Shown here: one piece after another, positions 20,640 to 32,742 of the stretch | Numbering within the stretch: position 1 is the first letter of the stretch | How the letters are laid out: every line of letters starts with the position of its first letter | NCBI GenBank assembly: GCA_004009845.1 | Contig: RMBW01000180.1 | Location: forward strand, 1-38,259 | DNA length: 38,259 nt | DNA from: Davidsoniella eucalypti | Lineage: Eukaryota; Ascomycota; Sordariomycetes; Microascales; Ceratocystidaceae | Reading direction: 5' to 3' | The notes under the pieces: generated by a model | Seen by the model: only the letters and a program-made list of their open reading frames with translations | What the model was told of the DNA's origin: nothing | Database searches by the model: none | Translations under genes and position numbers: made by a program

Positions 20640-23221
20640 AAAAAACAAAATGAAAACGAATAAAATAGCCAGTCTGATTTCTCTCTGTTTCTTGAATACT
20701 TGCTGTGCTCACTTTTTTGTCTTTTTTCTTCTTTATTTCCTTTCTCCTTGCGTTGATCACTTCTCTTGCCAGCTGGTTCAGACTCAGCTAGGCTGACATC
20801 TCTTGCTTATAACTTTCTTTTCTTTCCATTTATTTTCCGATCCGTTCTTCTACAAGTTTATTTTTTTTTCTCGGATTTGTTTGCTCGATATATCTGTTTC
20901 TAGATTTCCTAGAATATAGCAAACTTGGCAAAAATATCTAAATGAGAAAAAAAAAAGGACCAATGCTAACGAAGACTTTGATGCCCATTATTTTCTTATT
21001 AAATCTACTCACCTCTCGACATTCCTTATATTTTATTATTATTCTTCTTACTTTCCTTGAAATATTTTTCTTCATTTTTTCTTCATTTTTTTCCTCTCTT
21101 ATTGATAATACCCATTTTCCTTGTCTCTTTTATTTTTCTATATTTCAGTTCTTTATATTATTGGGCAAACGGCGGCTTTTGGATGGCGGGGAAACTGGAG
21201 GTTTTCCTATATCACTCACACTGTTTATATTTCCTTGTTTTTTTTATTTACTAGAGAAACTGAGTCGATTCATCGAGTTTCTCTCGTTGTCTTTTCCTGT
21301 CTCTTGAATCTTATCTCTCTTTTTCCTACTTTCGAATAGACTACAAGAACATTCACGAAACAAAAATAATTCGTTTCTTCAAAATTCAATCTTGCTCTCT
21401 GTCCCTTTTTGCATGTCTTTGTTTGTGTTAAAGGATAAGGATGACGAAGCTTGCGAGATTTGAAATAAAGATTCGATCGACAAATTATGGAAAAGCTGTC
21501 TTGATACCGGACAGTTATTTCCAGCTTGTTTTATTACTTCCTCTTGTTTTTTTCTTTTTCTTCTTTCTTTTAATCCTCCTATCGTTTGTTTCTATTAACC
21601 CGTGATAATGCTTATTATCTCACCGTCCTCCTTCTATCTTCAACTCAACATCACAAGATTAAGATATGCTCTTAGCTTTTCATAGCTAATGTCATGCTTC
21701 GATCTTTGATTGGATATGCGTCACCTTACATGGTGTCTCACTTTTTTTTTTTTCCCTCTCTTTTATATTGTCAATCTAGCAAAGACAATAGATCATCATC
21801 ATTTGCCTCTATCATTTAGGAGCAAATACATATCCCTTTAGGGAAAAGATCAAGTATATCTATTATATAGGAATATTGTTCTTGTCTTTGTTTATTCATA
21901 TTTTTGACTGTACTCATTATCGTCGAATTTCACGTTATCACGTGGAACATCGAACTCTTTTCTTTTTTGATGAGTCGATGGATATGATAAAAATGCAAAA
22001 AGAAAAAGAAGTTGGATACCAAAAAGAAATTGAATATATATCGAGATTGGATAGACCTTTGTATCTATCAACGGAGGGATAGAAGGAAGGGGGGAGGGAA
22101 AGGTTTATTCAAATTTCGGCCTTTCTGTCAAAAGGAACTTTGATTCATTTAGTTAATAGTCGAACATTATTTGTATAATTTAGGTACTATTCAACAGAAT
22201 AGACAACAAAGAAACAAAAGAAAATAAATAGAGGAGTTTTATATGAAAAAATCTCCTTATTCCCTTCTCTTATTTACAGTCTAAGAAATCCGACTTTTTT
22301 TTATATAAATACGTGACCCAAACAAGACAGTTTCTTTCTTGATGATGTACAATTTAAATTATTTTCAGCTACCTATGCTATCTAAAAAGAGGGGCCTACT
22401 TCTTTGCATATCATTAAACGTGCATATTCTGACATGTATATGATGAGCAATAATCTCTTTGATTCTTAATCTATTTTCGTTTAGCTAGCCGAACCGAACC
22501 ATGATTTTTGACGTGGCACATACTAGTTTACCCAATATATTTGATATTCTGGATAGAATCATGTATTATCTATATGTGATAATACATAAATAGTACAATG
22601 ACCCCTTTCCCTTCATTCTCATTCTTTCTTTCTTTCTTTCTTTCTTTCTTTCGTTGTTTAAATTGTTAGTCTGGTGCTATATGTCTTCACCGAAATTTGA
22701 AACCCATGTTTGTTCTTTCTTCTTTTTCTCTTCTCTTGGCAGAATTACAAATTTGGTACGGGCCTTGGTTCTTGAATTTTTTTTTTGGGGGTTCTCATCC
22801 ATGGGAAAACGAGAGTTGGCAAGGCAGTCATTTCTTTTTATTTATTCTCTATTCAAAGTTCCAATATATCTTAAAGTGATGGGGGCGAGAAATATCGATA
22901 TGGGGTTGCCTGTCAGTATTCTGTTGGGAAGTCAAAGAGACCTTGATATAATTTGTAATCTTTGTAAACCTCCAATTGTTAATGTCGTCGAAGGTTGAGT
23001 TGACAGTGTATTCATATAATGTGTATATGTAGATGACCATGGTACTCACCTATTCTATGACATTAATTCACGCAGTGATGGTGTCAGATACAATCACGAG
23101 ATCTAGAAAAAGAACCCCTGGAGTCTAGAACACTCTGCCAATGGTTACTAGAAACATTATTCTGGTAATAATAAAGACAAACCACCGTCAAATGTTCTTT
23201 GATCTGCGTCATTTCTTCTTT
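20640..23221. other. T-rich 3' region and spacer
   Basis: This is very T-rich DNA. A (TTTC)n microsatellite lies at 22622-22652. Hydrophobic-looking frames at 20942-21307 and 22654-22998 come from T-rich codons (Phe/Leu/Ile) and do not look like real proteins. The left part probably holds the 3' untranslated region of the LPxY gene. Confidence 0.5.
22622..22652. repeat. (TTTC)n microsatellite
   Basis: About seven to eight perfect tetranucleotide units in T-rich spacer DNA. Confidence 0.9.
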
Positions 23222-24578
23222 CTACTCTAGGGCACCCCAGGTCCAGATGTTCAGGCCGACCTTGGTTCCTTTCTTGACTGGAAGTCCTGCATGGAATGTC
23301 TCCTGATATCCTTTCCCGGAACCATCAGCTCGGAAATTCTCCCAGAAGACAGCGTTTCTAGGGATAGGTTTGAAGATGACGCCTTCTAGTGGTGCTCCCT
23401 TGCTACTACTACCGTCAGAACCTGACTCAGAGCCTAAATCGACACTGGCAGTTGCGGCTCCTGCCGCATCTTCTTCGCTTCTTTTCAGTTCCTGTTGTCC
23501 ACTTTGGCCAGTTGCCCGAGCTGCGGTCGTTTCTAGTCCAAAGGAGGCATGACACTCGATGAATTTACACCAAAGACTACTCCCACTGCGCACCTCTGCG
23601 CGCGGCATATACGGAAACTCCGTACCGCCGCCCTCGATATCAGAACTCGTGTCCGCCCATACCATGAAGCTACTCACACGGCCCCAGCCGCCCGCACCCG
23701 TGCTCCAATCAAAGTGCATACCGTAGTGACCTCCAGGCCCGTAACGCTGAGTACGCAGCTTCTCAATCCATAGGTCGCGGCGCCAGCCCTGGAAGGCGCG
23801 CGCGCGCGCTTCGATGCAGCGTACGGTGGCGTCACGTGGTAGCACAGCGACTTCCGAGACACGTACGGAAGGGTCGACTTGGGTGGTGGCGCCGTTGTGG
23901 GTGACGGTAGATGGCTGGAAGAGAGATTCGCTACAGGAAGGAGAAGTAAATACAACATGTCAGCTTGTCAAGAGGCAGATTGATATAAGAGATGGATACG
24001 AGAGATGAGAAGGTAAAAGAGTTTGGCCAAGTTGCACAGGTAGATATGCCATTGCTACACAAAGGATATGGGTAGGAACTATTTAGGAAGGAGAAGGCGT
24101 TATGGCGTCAGCCGGTTCCTTCCTTCTTGGCAAAGCACAGTGTCTTATTGTGTGACGTGAAATGGGCGAAGATAGATAGACTGCGAGACAACGACTACGA
24201 AGTCCCTAAAAGAAAAAAAAAGAACAAAGTTCGGTATATTTCTAGGGTAATAAGGATGGGGTTGTGTCGCTTTGTGGCACACGAAAGAGAGAAAAAGTCT
24301 AGGATCTCAAACCGGATCGGATATATCTACCTGATATCAAGAAGGTGGGCTCGTTCTGCCTCTGAGATGAAGTTTTCAACGTAGATGACGAGTGGCTCTT
24401 TTGAGTATATGTGAATGGAGTACGTGTCCGGCGCACATCCAATCGTGTCGTTGATGCCCGGAATAGCAAGCATATCTTCTCGCAATGACGGTAACGGAGC
24501 GCGCACGGGAGATTTCGCTCCGGGCTGCCAATACACCGCCAGCGCGATGACGGCAATAGTGATGGCAGGGAGGAACAT
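23222..24578 (-). CDS. prolyl 4-hydroxylase-type 2-oxoglutarate/Fe(II) dioxygenase
   Basis: Two exons on the minus strand, 24578-24331 and 23930-23222, join across a 400-nt intron (donor GTAGAT, acceptor CCTGTAG) in phase to give 318 residues. An N-terminal hydrophobic anchor (2-17) suggests an ER or secretory membrane location. The P4H fold is visible: YVENFISEAE near 66, YGPGGHYGMHFDW carrying the iron ligands H155 and D157, GGGTEFP, AVFWEN, then the distal iron ligand H296 in FHAGLPV and the 2-oxoglutarate-binding K306 in KKGTKVGLNIW. All key residues are present, so it should be active. Substrate is unknown; fungal relatives act on proline or other peptidyl residues. A Ser/Glu/Gly-rich stretch at about 214-261 interrupts the core between GGGTEFP and the distal histidine. 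The intron is long for this locus, so a further small exon inside it cannot be excluded. Confidence 0.88.
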
Positions 24579-27500
24579 GGTGTTAATGTGACGATACCGA
24601 TAAAGAGTAGATCGACTAAAAGATAGGCTATGTATGTTGGGCCTGCTCTGTCGCTTTGAATAGAGCGAGAAATAGACGCTCGATTCTTCGTTTTGAATGT
24701 CCGATATGTTGTTGGTCGCTAATGTTTATCACCGAGCTGTGGCTTATGGCTTAGTAAGTCATTCCTTCCCTGCTGCGAGCTTGACATCACGAAGAAAGTG
24801 GAGCTAAGATTTAACATGAGGCTGATTTCTGGTCATGCTATTGGGTATCTTCATACTAATTTGTGATTTATTTTCATTTTTACTATACTCCTTGTGAACT
24901 TCCGCGTGGCTAGCATTAATTCGACATTTGCCATGTTTATCATGATTATTCTTCCCTTTCGTTCGAATATTTGTCTGGTCTGATATGAAAGATGGCCTGA
25001 TTTTAGCTGGTGTGATTTTTTTTCTTATGCATGTGCAGGCTGATAACAACAAAATCTCCGGATATGAAGAGAAACAGAAATGAGTATAAAGATGACCTTG
25101 AAGTCATATTTTTTGTAAAGTATATTTATATGTGACGTCTCGAAAATGACGGAATCACATGATCAACATCATCTGTAAGTCCTTCCGGGAACTCGTTCAT
25201 AAAGCTACAAATGTGCCCCTACCTACAGCCAAATCATGAATATAACGGATAGTCGGGGCCGTCTAAATCCCCGATCATGTTCTTATAGATCGGGCTCCAT
25301 GATACATGCTAACTACTTGTTTAGGAAGCAATCTGCAATGATGGCCCTTCTTCTACTGATACCAAAACACTAACAGATGGCGATAGAGTTGCAGTGATTG
25401 TTTGTGGACTTTGGATTCGGGACTAACGGGCAAAGTTATGCATGGTTCTTTATATGGAATTTTGATGGCTGCTTGTTGCGGCCAGGCTAAGTCTAATACG
25501 GAGAAGAAACTTCTGCATAAAGCTCAATGTAGTTTAGCATGGGGGTATCCTGCGCTTGTATCGAAGAAGTAGAAACAAGAGCCATAGAAGGAAGAACAGG
25601 AAGCGTTAAGAGGAAGCGTCGACAGTAAGACTATAAGAGAAAACACCGCGAATATCGAAGATGGTTTCCAAAACAAATACAGCTTAGCTTGTTAAGCGCT
25701 GGTTTCCCCGCTTTGCCTCCGGTACTTTATCTTCGTCTTTCGTTTCAGTAGTGGCTGAGATGAGATGATATTGAATACATACTACTATAGAGGGAAGAGA
25801 AATGGGAGACAAGATAAATGAAGCAAAAAGGGCCTGGCATGCAGCTATTACAACTAGTATTTGAACCCATTCAATTACCAATATACTGATGTAGTCTCTT
25901 GGAAAAGCGGGGGGTATACGAAAGAAAAGCGCCCGGCGACGGTACGACTACGGGATAGTCTAGAAACATGCTAGGAATTGTTGCTACTGATATGTAATGT
26001 ACAGCTATACTATCCCACGCGGATCGATAGTCACAAAGAACAAAAAGAATGCCAGGTAGATCCACTATGATGAGAAGCCAACCCGATCTGTGCTCGATCA
26101 AGATACGGAGCCACGCCTAAAATCTCACTGTTGCAATTTGGGGGCTAACTTGGCCAGCAAATCATGAAATGAGTTTGAACTAGATAACTGTAGGCTATTC
26201 TTTTCTCCGAGCAGACCCATGGAGATTTTCGTAGGGGAAAATGATTGTTATCTAGATTCCTTTCTGGTTATCGCATCTTTACTTCCATATCTGCTGGCTC
26301 TAATTAGCGAGATCCCGCGTAGGTAAATTATTCATCACCTTTGGTTTGGGTTGAGTTGGTGTGATTTGCTGGCGGTGGCATGAAGAAGAAGGAAACAAAT
26401 CGTCAACTGCCAGATCTACATATAAGTTCAAGGGGGGGCGAAGGAACAAGAAAGAAGAGCCGTCATTGAACCAGTGATCGGGATGTGGATTTGTCCTTAA
26501 TTCCAATCCGTGATTGGCTACAATGATATGTAGATGTCACGGTAAAAAAGCGGCCCAATACGCCGCCTGATTAGGCAACGTTTCCTAGTTAGGCCTCAAT
26601 GCAGCAATAAAAGCATCCTTTGGGGCCGATTCACACAGAAAATGTGAGAGTTGGTACAGGAAAAACACGACACTAAAAGGCTTTGTCGATTCCAGGGCTC
26701 CGGGTCTTGATGGCACTCTAGTTTCCCCCTGTATTGGTACTTTGCTGATATGTATTAAGGACGCTGATGATGTGATGGTTAATATTTAGTCGTCATGTAT
26801 GCAATATAACAGTGAAAGGGCATGAGATGACATAGGACGACATGACAATAGGGTAAGACAACGATCAAAAATGTCACATCAGAATCTCGAGTAGAGTACA
26901 GGGGGAATCGGTAGCCGACGTCTAGAGCTGTTGGTCCAAGTCGTGATTTTGGCTCTCGGGGATTTATTGCTCGCCTGTAACGTTCTTGCTTCCCTCCAGA
27001 TCTTAGACTGGCCACCCATATTACGCGATCGGCATATCTTGGATCGCTTGGATACGTCTACAAGTGCATACATTGTGATCTGTATGTGTACAGCATAGGG
27101 CAACTCGATATATAACGTGTACATCATATAATATACATTAGCTTTCATATACATTAGCACCTTCGTAACCTCCACTCACTACAGACATCCAAGATTGTGA
27201 AAGCCAAGAATAAGAATCCCAAGAATAAGAATCTACTGTCTTGTTCTCTCTGATCAAGATCGATCCTCAGACAATAGCGTCGCGTACGAAAAGCAAGGCA
27301 AGGCACGCTCCAACACAGACCAACACTGAAGGAAGGAAGCATGAAAAAAGAAAAGAAAAAAAGAGACAGTAGGGCCTTACTCCTGGTCTTATAGTAGCAT
27401 CTTATTCTTCTTCTATATCCCACTTGCATGAAAAGTACCATTAGCACTGGAGGTTGATGCCGGCAGCTACTCTGGCAATACGCCATGGTCCTAGGAAGGA

Positions 27501-27749
27501 AGGAACGGTTCACGTTTTCCAGATTTGATTCTTTCCCTCATCTTGCACCTTGGCGCACCTGCCGTTTGGCTTTGTCTGCCCAGTTTTGGCGTGGGATATT
27601 GCCATTTCCGAAGACGAGGTTTCGACTTCTTTTGGGTTCTTTCTGTAGCTTTGTCTTGGGTTTTTCTTATTTGCTAACTGGAAACTCCCGCTTTCGATTT
27701 CTCAACTCCCGAACTGGAATCTGCAACAAGGCTGGGCCCTAATAGAATC
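24579..27749. other. spacer between divergent P4H and transcription-factor-domain genes
   Basis: The first 150-200 bases above the minus-strand P4H start are presumably its promoter. Otherwise I see no gene: frames are short on both strands and carry no motif. Confidence 0.5.
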
Positions 27750-29074
27750 TCACTAAAATCTCAACTCTCATCCACACACAAACAAACATTCATTCGCTCA
27801 ATATCCAACCAAGCCTTGTTCCATTTTATCGCCAGCCTCAAATTCCCGACGCCAGATCTGCACCTTCATCCCGCCTGTATCTTATCTATCTTTAATCTAA
27901 TCTCTTGATCGCTCTACTCGCAGATTTAGTCCAGATTCGCGCACTCTTACGTCACTTAGTTTAGCCTTCCAGAAGCCAGCCAGCCAGCCTTACCGTTATT
28001 ATTTGGGGGGGCACACACCGAGAAAGAAAAAGGAAGCAATAGATAAATTACAAATACGGAAACACGGCTCAGATCCAATTAAGCCTTCTAACGACGTCGT
28101 GAGTTACTAGGCCACAGCGTCTTATTTACTTTTTTAGCATGCCCCTGAGAAGGTCCCAGGCTATCAAAATATAGCGTCACCATATAATCCGATCGCCAAT
28201 ATCTTCTCACCGCGCATCAAAAAAATAAGAAAAATTTACCGAGAACTACGGCTTATCGTCTCTTGGCTCAATGTAGTAAATCTCACACGGGACTTAGTTG
28301 GCCCGGCGTCTTGGATCCTAGATCGCTGTTCTAGCCTATCAAAATAGTCGCCAGTGACCACCAGTATTTGGGGCTTGCCTTCTTCTTCTTCTTCTTTCTA
28401 CTCCTGCTCCTGCTTTTGCTTTTGCTGTCACCGACTGACTCAGTATTAGAGAATATTAGAGAACAACAAAGCCTATCCATCTTAGCCAGCTCTAGTTGTT
28501 TTTAATCACAGGTACACGAAACAAGATACAAGATTTAAGCAAGGCCAAGACAAGGCCAAGACCAGGCCAAGACAAACCACCCCGTCATCCGCACTTATCA
28601 GCATTATATTCTGTTCTTTAGTTCGACCCAGTTACCCCGGTTGGTTTCCACTCTCTCTTATTTTGCTCTGCTTTACTTCAGTTTCTGCCACTACACGCAC
28701 ATCAGTCGATTGAACCACGCCCACTCACTTGGCCCGTCAACCTCTCCCTTCGACCCAATCATCGCCAATCAGCGGTACAACATAGTAGAGGGAAACACGC
28801 GCTTTCTTGCATTTATCTTTATTTTAAATCTTTTTTCTTGGGGAAAGCCATTTCCATCAACCGTCACCCCCAGTAAAGTCTATTTGCTGAACCACTGGCC
28901 TGCCCACCATCAGTTTTGACACCACTCGGCCCTAAGCCCAGCTGTCCACTCAGCTGTCCACTCAGCTGTTCTACTCAGTCCTCTTGACGCTCCGTACAGC
29001 TACCATATTCGCACGCGTGCCTGTCTTGCCAGACTCTTCCTTGTCTTACCGTGGCGGTTTCGCCTTTGTTCGCC
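27750..29074 (+). promoter_or_regulatory. long leader-like region of the transcription-factor-domain gene
   Basis: C/A- and C/T-rich leader-like sequence begins near 27750 and continues to the ATG at 29075. It holds a TTC run at 28379-28396, three 11-bp units AAGGCCAAGAC at 28541-28573 and three 12-bp units AGCTGTCCACTC at 28940-28975. If the leader is transcribed unspliced it contains short upstream frames, for example a 12-codon one at 28139-28174 and an ATG directly followed by TAG at 28271. Two similar blocks around 28160 and 28333 share CTATCAAAATA. Leader extent and splicing cannot be settled from sequence alone. Confidence 0.4.
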
Positions 29075-31551
29075 ATGGACTACTTTGTCGAGAATGGCGA
29101 ACTTGTGTCGTCCAAGAAGGGCATGCAGGTATCTAAGACCCGGCACGGAGACCTCTGTTTTGTTAACTCCGTGCCAACTTCTACCAATAAAACTAATAAA
29201 ACGGCCGCTGCTGCAGGGCCCTCTTCTGCTGCCATCGGCAATCAGCAACCAGCAAAATCAACGGCGGGCTTGTCGTCATTATCATCCTCTTCAGCACCGG
29301 ATGACGCTGTTCCAGCAGCTGATGGTGCCTTCTCTGTCTTTACGATCTCTGCTTCCGCCATAACAGCACAGGTGCCCGTGCCGCCATTAGAAGAACCCGG
29401 TTTCAATCATGTGGCCCCAGTGCTTGCCATCCCATCATCGCGATCGGTCACGATGCGAGTAGATGAAAAGAAACCCGTCACCGCTGCCGAAAGGATCGCA
29501 CGCGTTCGGGCTAAACGCATTGAGCCAGCCACTGGCGTTCCGGAAACTGGCCTAATAGTCACCAAAAAGACGAAGAAGAAATCTGCCGCTGCCGCTGCCG
29601 CCGCTGCCGCCGCCACGTCTTCCAATATGCAGGTTCAACAGTACAACAAGGGCTTTGGCAGCTTCAGTGTCACGCTGCCTCATCAAAACCGCTCATCAGC
29701 ATCAGAACGCAACAAGAATCGCCCCTCTGACCAGGGCTATCAACAGGTTCTTGCATCTCTACTCCAAGCCCGCCAGTTAGACAACGTCAGCAACTTTGCG
29801 CCATTTTCGCCATATCCAACGCCATCTACCTATCACGCACCAGTATGGCGTCAACTGCCTGTCCATATCAAGGCTAGTGACAACCACAAAATTCTTTTCC
29901 AATTGTACCTAGCAAGTATGCCCATTAGCATGTATCCCATGGAAGATATGTTGACGCATAATCCGCTGCGGGCATCTGAATTCTTCGAGAGTGTAGCCAA
30001 GGATCTAGGCAAACTACACACAGTAGTCATATCAAGTGTACTGGTCGAGATGCATTGCCGCGGTATGAACCCGCCGCAGGCACTGACTTCGCTATCATTT
30101 TATCTTAGCCGTATGTGTGCTCTTGTCGGCGAAGGCCTCAAAGGCGGTAATGAGGCAGCAATGCGTGCTCGACCGTACGTCTTGGAATGTATCGCTTCTA
30201 TGGCCATCATCGGTGTAAGTATTCTTTCTTACTATTCGTTCTAATTCCGAAACTAATCCCACATGTTAGCGTTTCACTGGCCACTATGATGATTGGCATA
30301 TCCATATGAATGGCCTGAAGAGGCTTGTCGCTTCGTATGGTGGTATCAACTCACAGTCCATGGACTGGTATCTCGTCCACAAGCTAAGAAGGTAAGGCCT
30401 CATCCATCATATTTACTCCATGCCAGGAAGACCCAGTCCACTAACATAGCCATAATAGATCCGACGCTTTGGGTGCTGCCACTACTGGCTTCGCGCCGTA
30501 CTTGGACTACCCTCGGTTGTATCCAGATATATCGACCATCATCCCACAAGCAGAGCGTGATAGGCTACGCCAAGTAACGCACAAGTGTCTATCGACTGCT
30601 GGTGTTCTGCCTTGCGTTGTTCGTGCAGTCCAGAATCTTGTCGTGTTCAGTAATGCCATTATTATATCGAAGAATGCGCCTCCTCGAAAGGTTCTCTTCG
30701 ATCCTCATAACTTTGTTGACGAGTGGTTCTTCGTACTCTATGAGCTTGTCAAACATCCCATATCACTTAGAGATCACTGCTCATTTTCTCAAATGCAAGC
30801 TGGTAGCCTAATGACGCCAAGTCAAACATCTATGGCTTCGGCTTCACCGGAAGTTATGGTATCAACCGTAGTCCCATCCAACTCATCGATCCCAGTTCCC
30901 CCAGCAACAAACCGTTCTCCTCCGCCTCCTGTGCCGCCCGCATCTGCTCCAGAGACACTGTATGAGCTTCTTGACCTAATCTCGCCCTTACCAAGACTTG
31001 CGTCTATTCTTTTCCTCCACGAATTTATCCCCGAGAGACCACAGGCGCCAAACGGTCACGTTGTCTGTCTATCTTTGCTACGAGGCCAGATCCAGGCTGT
31101 TGTTAATCATATCAAGACATACTCGTATAGTCGCCGCCCAAATCTTGATTTCATCCCACAATCTGGCCCACGTTCCATGGCATCTATACGCCAGGTTCGG
31201 CCGGTACTGATCTGGGCTTGTATCATCGCGTATATCTACAACTACCGCTTCCCATTAGTTGGATATGACCCTTCGTTCCGTCCCACACCGGAACGGGCGG
31301 TCTTTTGTGAGTGTGTGTATCTCTTGTTCTCCGATGCATCCGAGCTGCCTGTACCAAAAGATTCGGTGATGTCTGAGTTGCTGGACTGGAATTACATTTC
31401 GCATTCTAGACTGCCAAAGACATCGGAGGGTTTCGTCCAATTGATGAGATCGGAGTATGCTGCCCAATTATCCGAGCTGTCGCCGTCCAGTTCACCAGAG
31501 GCTATGCCACTTCCACTGCGTGGGGTGTCTTCCTCAAGCGAACCTTGCTGA
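29075..31551 (+). CDS. fungal transcription-factor-domain protein without visible zinc cluster
   Basis: Exons are 29075-30214, 30270-30391 and 30459-31551; introns of 55 and 67 nt use GTAAGT/GTAAGG donors and TAG acceptors, and a CTAAC branch site is present in the second. The product has 784 residues. I start at MDYFVENGEL because the longer frame opens only with GTG. The first 250 residues are low in complexity: Ser/Ala/Thr-rich, with KKTKKK at about 164-169 and ten alanines at 171-180. From about 257 the protein resembles the fungal regulatory domain found in C6 factors (VWRQLPVHIK onward), with the characteristic HYDDWHIHMNGLKRLVASYG block near 385-404, completed by splicing. No Cys6 cluster is seen. 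An early CFVNSVP plus a basic AERIARVRAKR segment recalls a common family of C6-less regulators, by memory only. A nuclear role is likely but DNA binding is unproven. Confidence 0.8.
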
Positions 31552-32742
31552 AAAAGGGCAATAACCAGAACGGCAACCTAAAGAGCACATTTCTTGTCCT
31601 CGTTTAGCTTTATAAACTAGTAGAATCTGGCATAGCCTTGCCAACCCTCGATGTATCACATATCCCTGCTAGCAACAGGATGCAAAGTGTGGTTTCGGCC
31701 AAGTCGTGATGTCATTTGCATTTCGAATCGTTTGCAACGTACCGCTTGAACTGTAACATCATTTGTTGAAGCCATCCTTTGGCTTTGATCTGACTAAGTT
31801 GCCTTTCTAACCAACCTGGTACCACATAATCTACCCCTTTTCATACTTCTTCACTCCATTACTTCTTGCTGTGTAGTTTGAATTGCTGAAGGTAGTCAGT
31901 CTTACTGCAATCTACGGAATAATATTTTCTCGGCCTGTTAGCAGTCCTTGCTAAATCGCGTCGCATTGCACTGTTGCGAAATTTTGTAAAGAGTCTCCTG
32001 TTCAAGGCTAATATAGCCCTACATATATATACTTGATGGAAATATGTATCAATAATGACAGTTGTGTGCCTGAGTTTCCGAGGAATCCGCTATATATAGC
32101 ATGTTAAAATATAAGAAACTTCACAATTACAACCTGTTTTAAAGTCATTATCTGCTATTTGCCGAAATAAATAAGGCAAGCCACTAAAACCCTGTCATTG
32201 GAATTTGTTCAAACGTATTTGAGGTGTTCAATGTAAATATAGCCAGGATATCACGACAATATATAGGGTGCAAGTTCGGAAGTTCGGCTAGATACATCAT
32301 ATACAGATTTAATATCGATTTATTCTATATACAAACGGTTCATTTTGGAATTTGAATGATGGTCTCTCGGAATAGATGGGAGAAATTAGTTGAAAAGCTG
32401 ATTTGTCAGATTCCGAAGGTCGAAAAAGTCAGTGTTTCAATGAGGCTGATTCTGTTTGTATCTTTACACAATAGTGTCTTTCGATGCAAGTTAGCTGGTA
32501 CGTCATGACATGACATGCCGGTTGTTAGAGTTGTCATTTCACTAGCCCTAGTGCCGACATAAGGGTTAGCACAGTATTGACATTTACATTTTGTTTTTCA
32601 TCAAGTTTCATTGCTGTTTGTTTCACTCTTTCAGGTTTTTACTAACAACAATATAACAAAAAACGAATCGCGAAACGAAAAACAATAAACTAATAAGAAC
32701 AAAAAAAGGCTTCTATCTTATTATTGTATAAGTTCCCCAAAA
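31552..32742. other. spacer, 3' region and EBP promoter
   Basis: I see no coding frame. The last 100 bases before 32743 are A/C-rich (AACAAAAAACGAA type), like a fungal 5' leader. Confidence 0.5.

Noticed and set aside
20942..21307. 121-codon hydrophobic frame
   Set aside because: Phe/Leu/Ile content follows from T-rich DNA; probably 3' untranslated or spacer.
29051..29074. Upstream GTG start for the transcription-factor-domain gene
   Set aside because: Fungal nuclear genes start at ATG; 29075 is the first in-frame ATG and has a good CGCC context.
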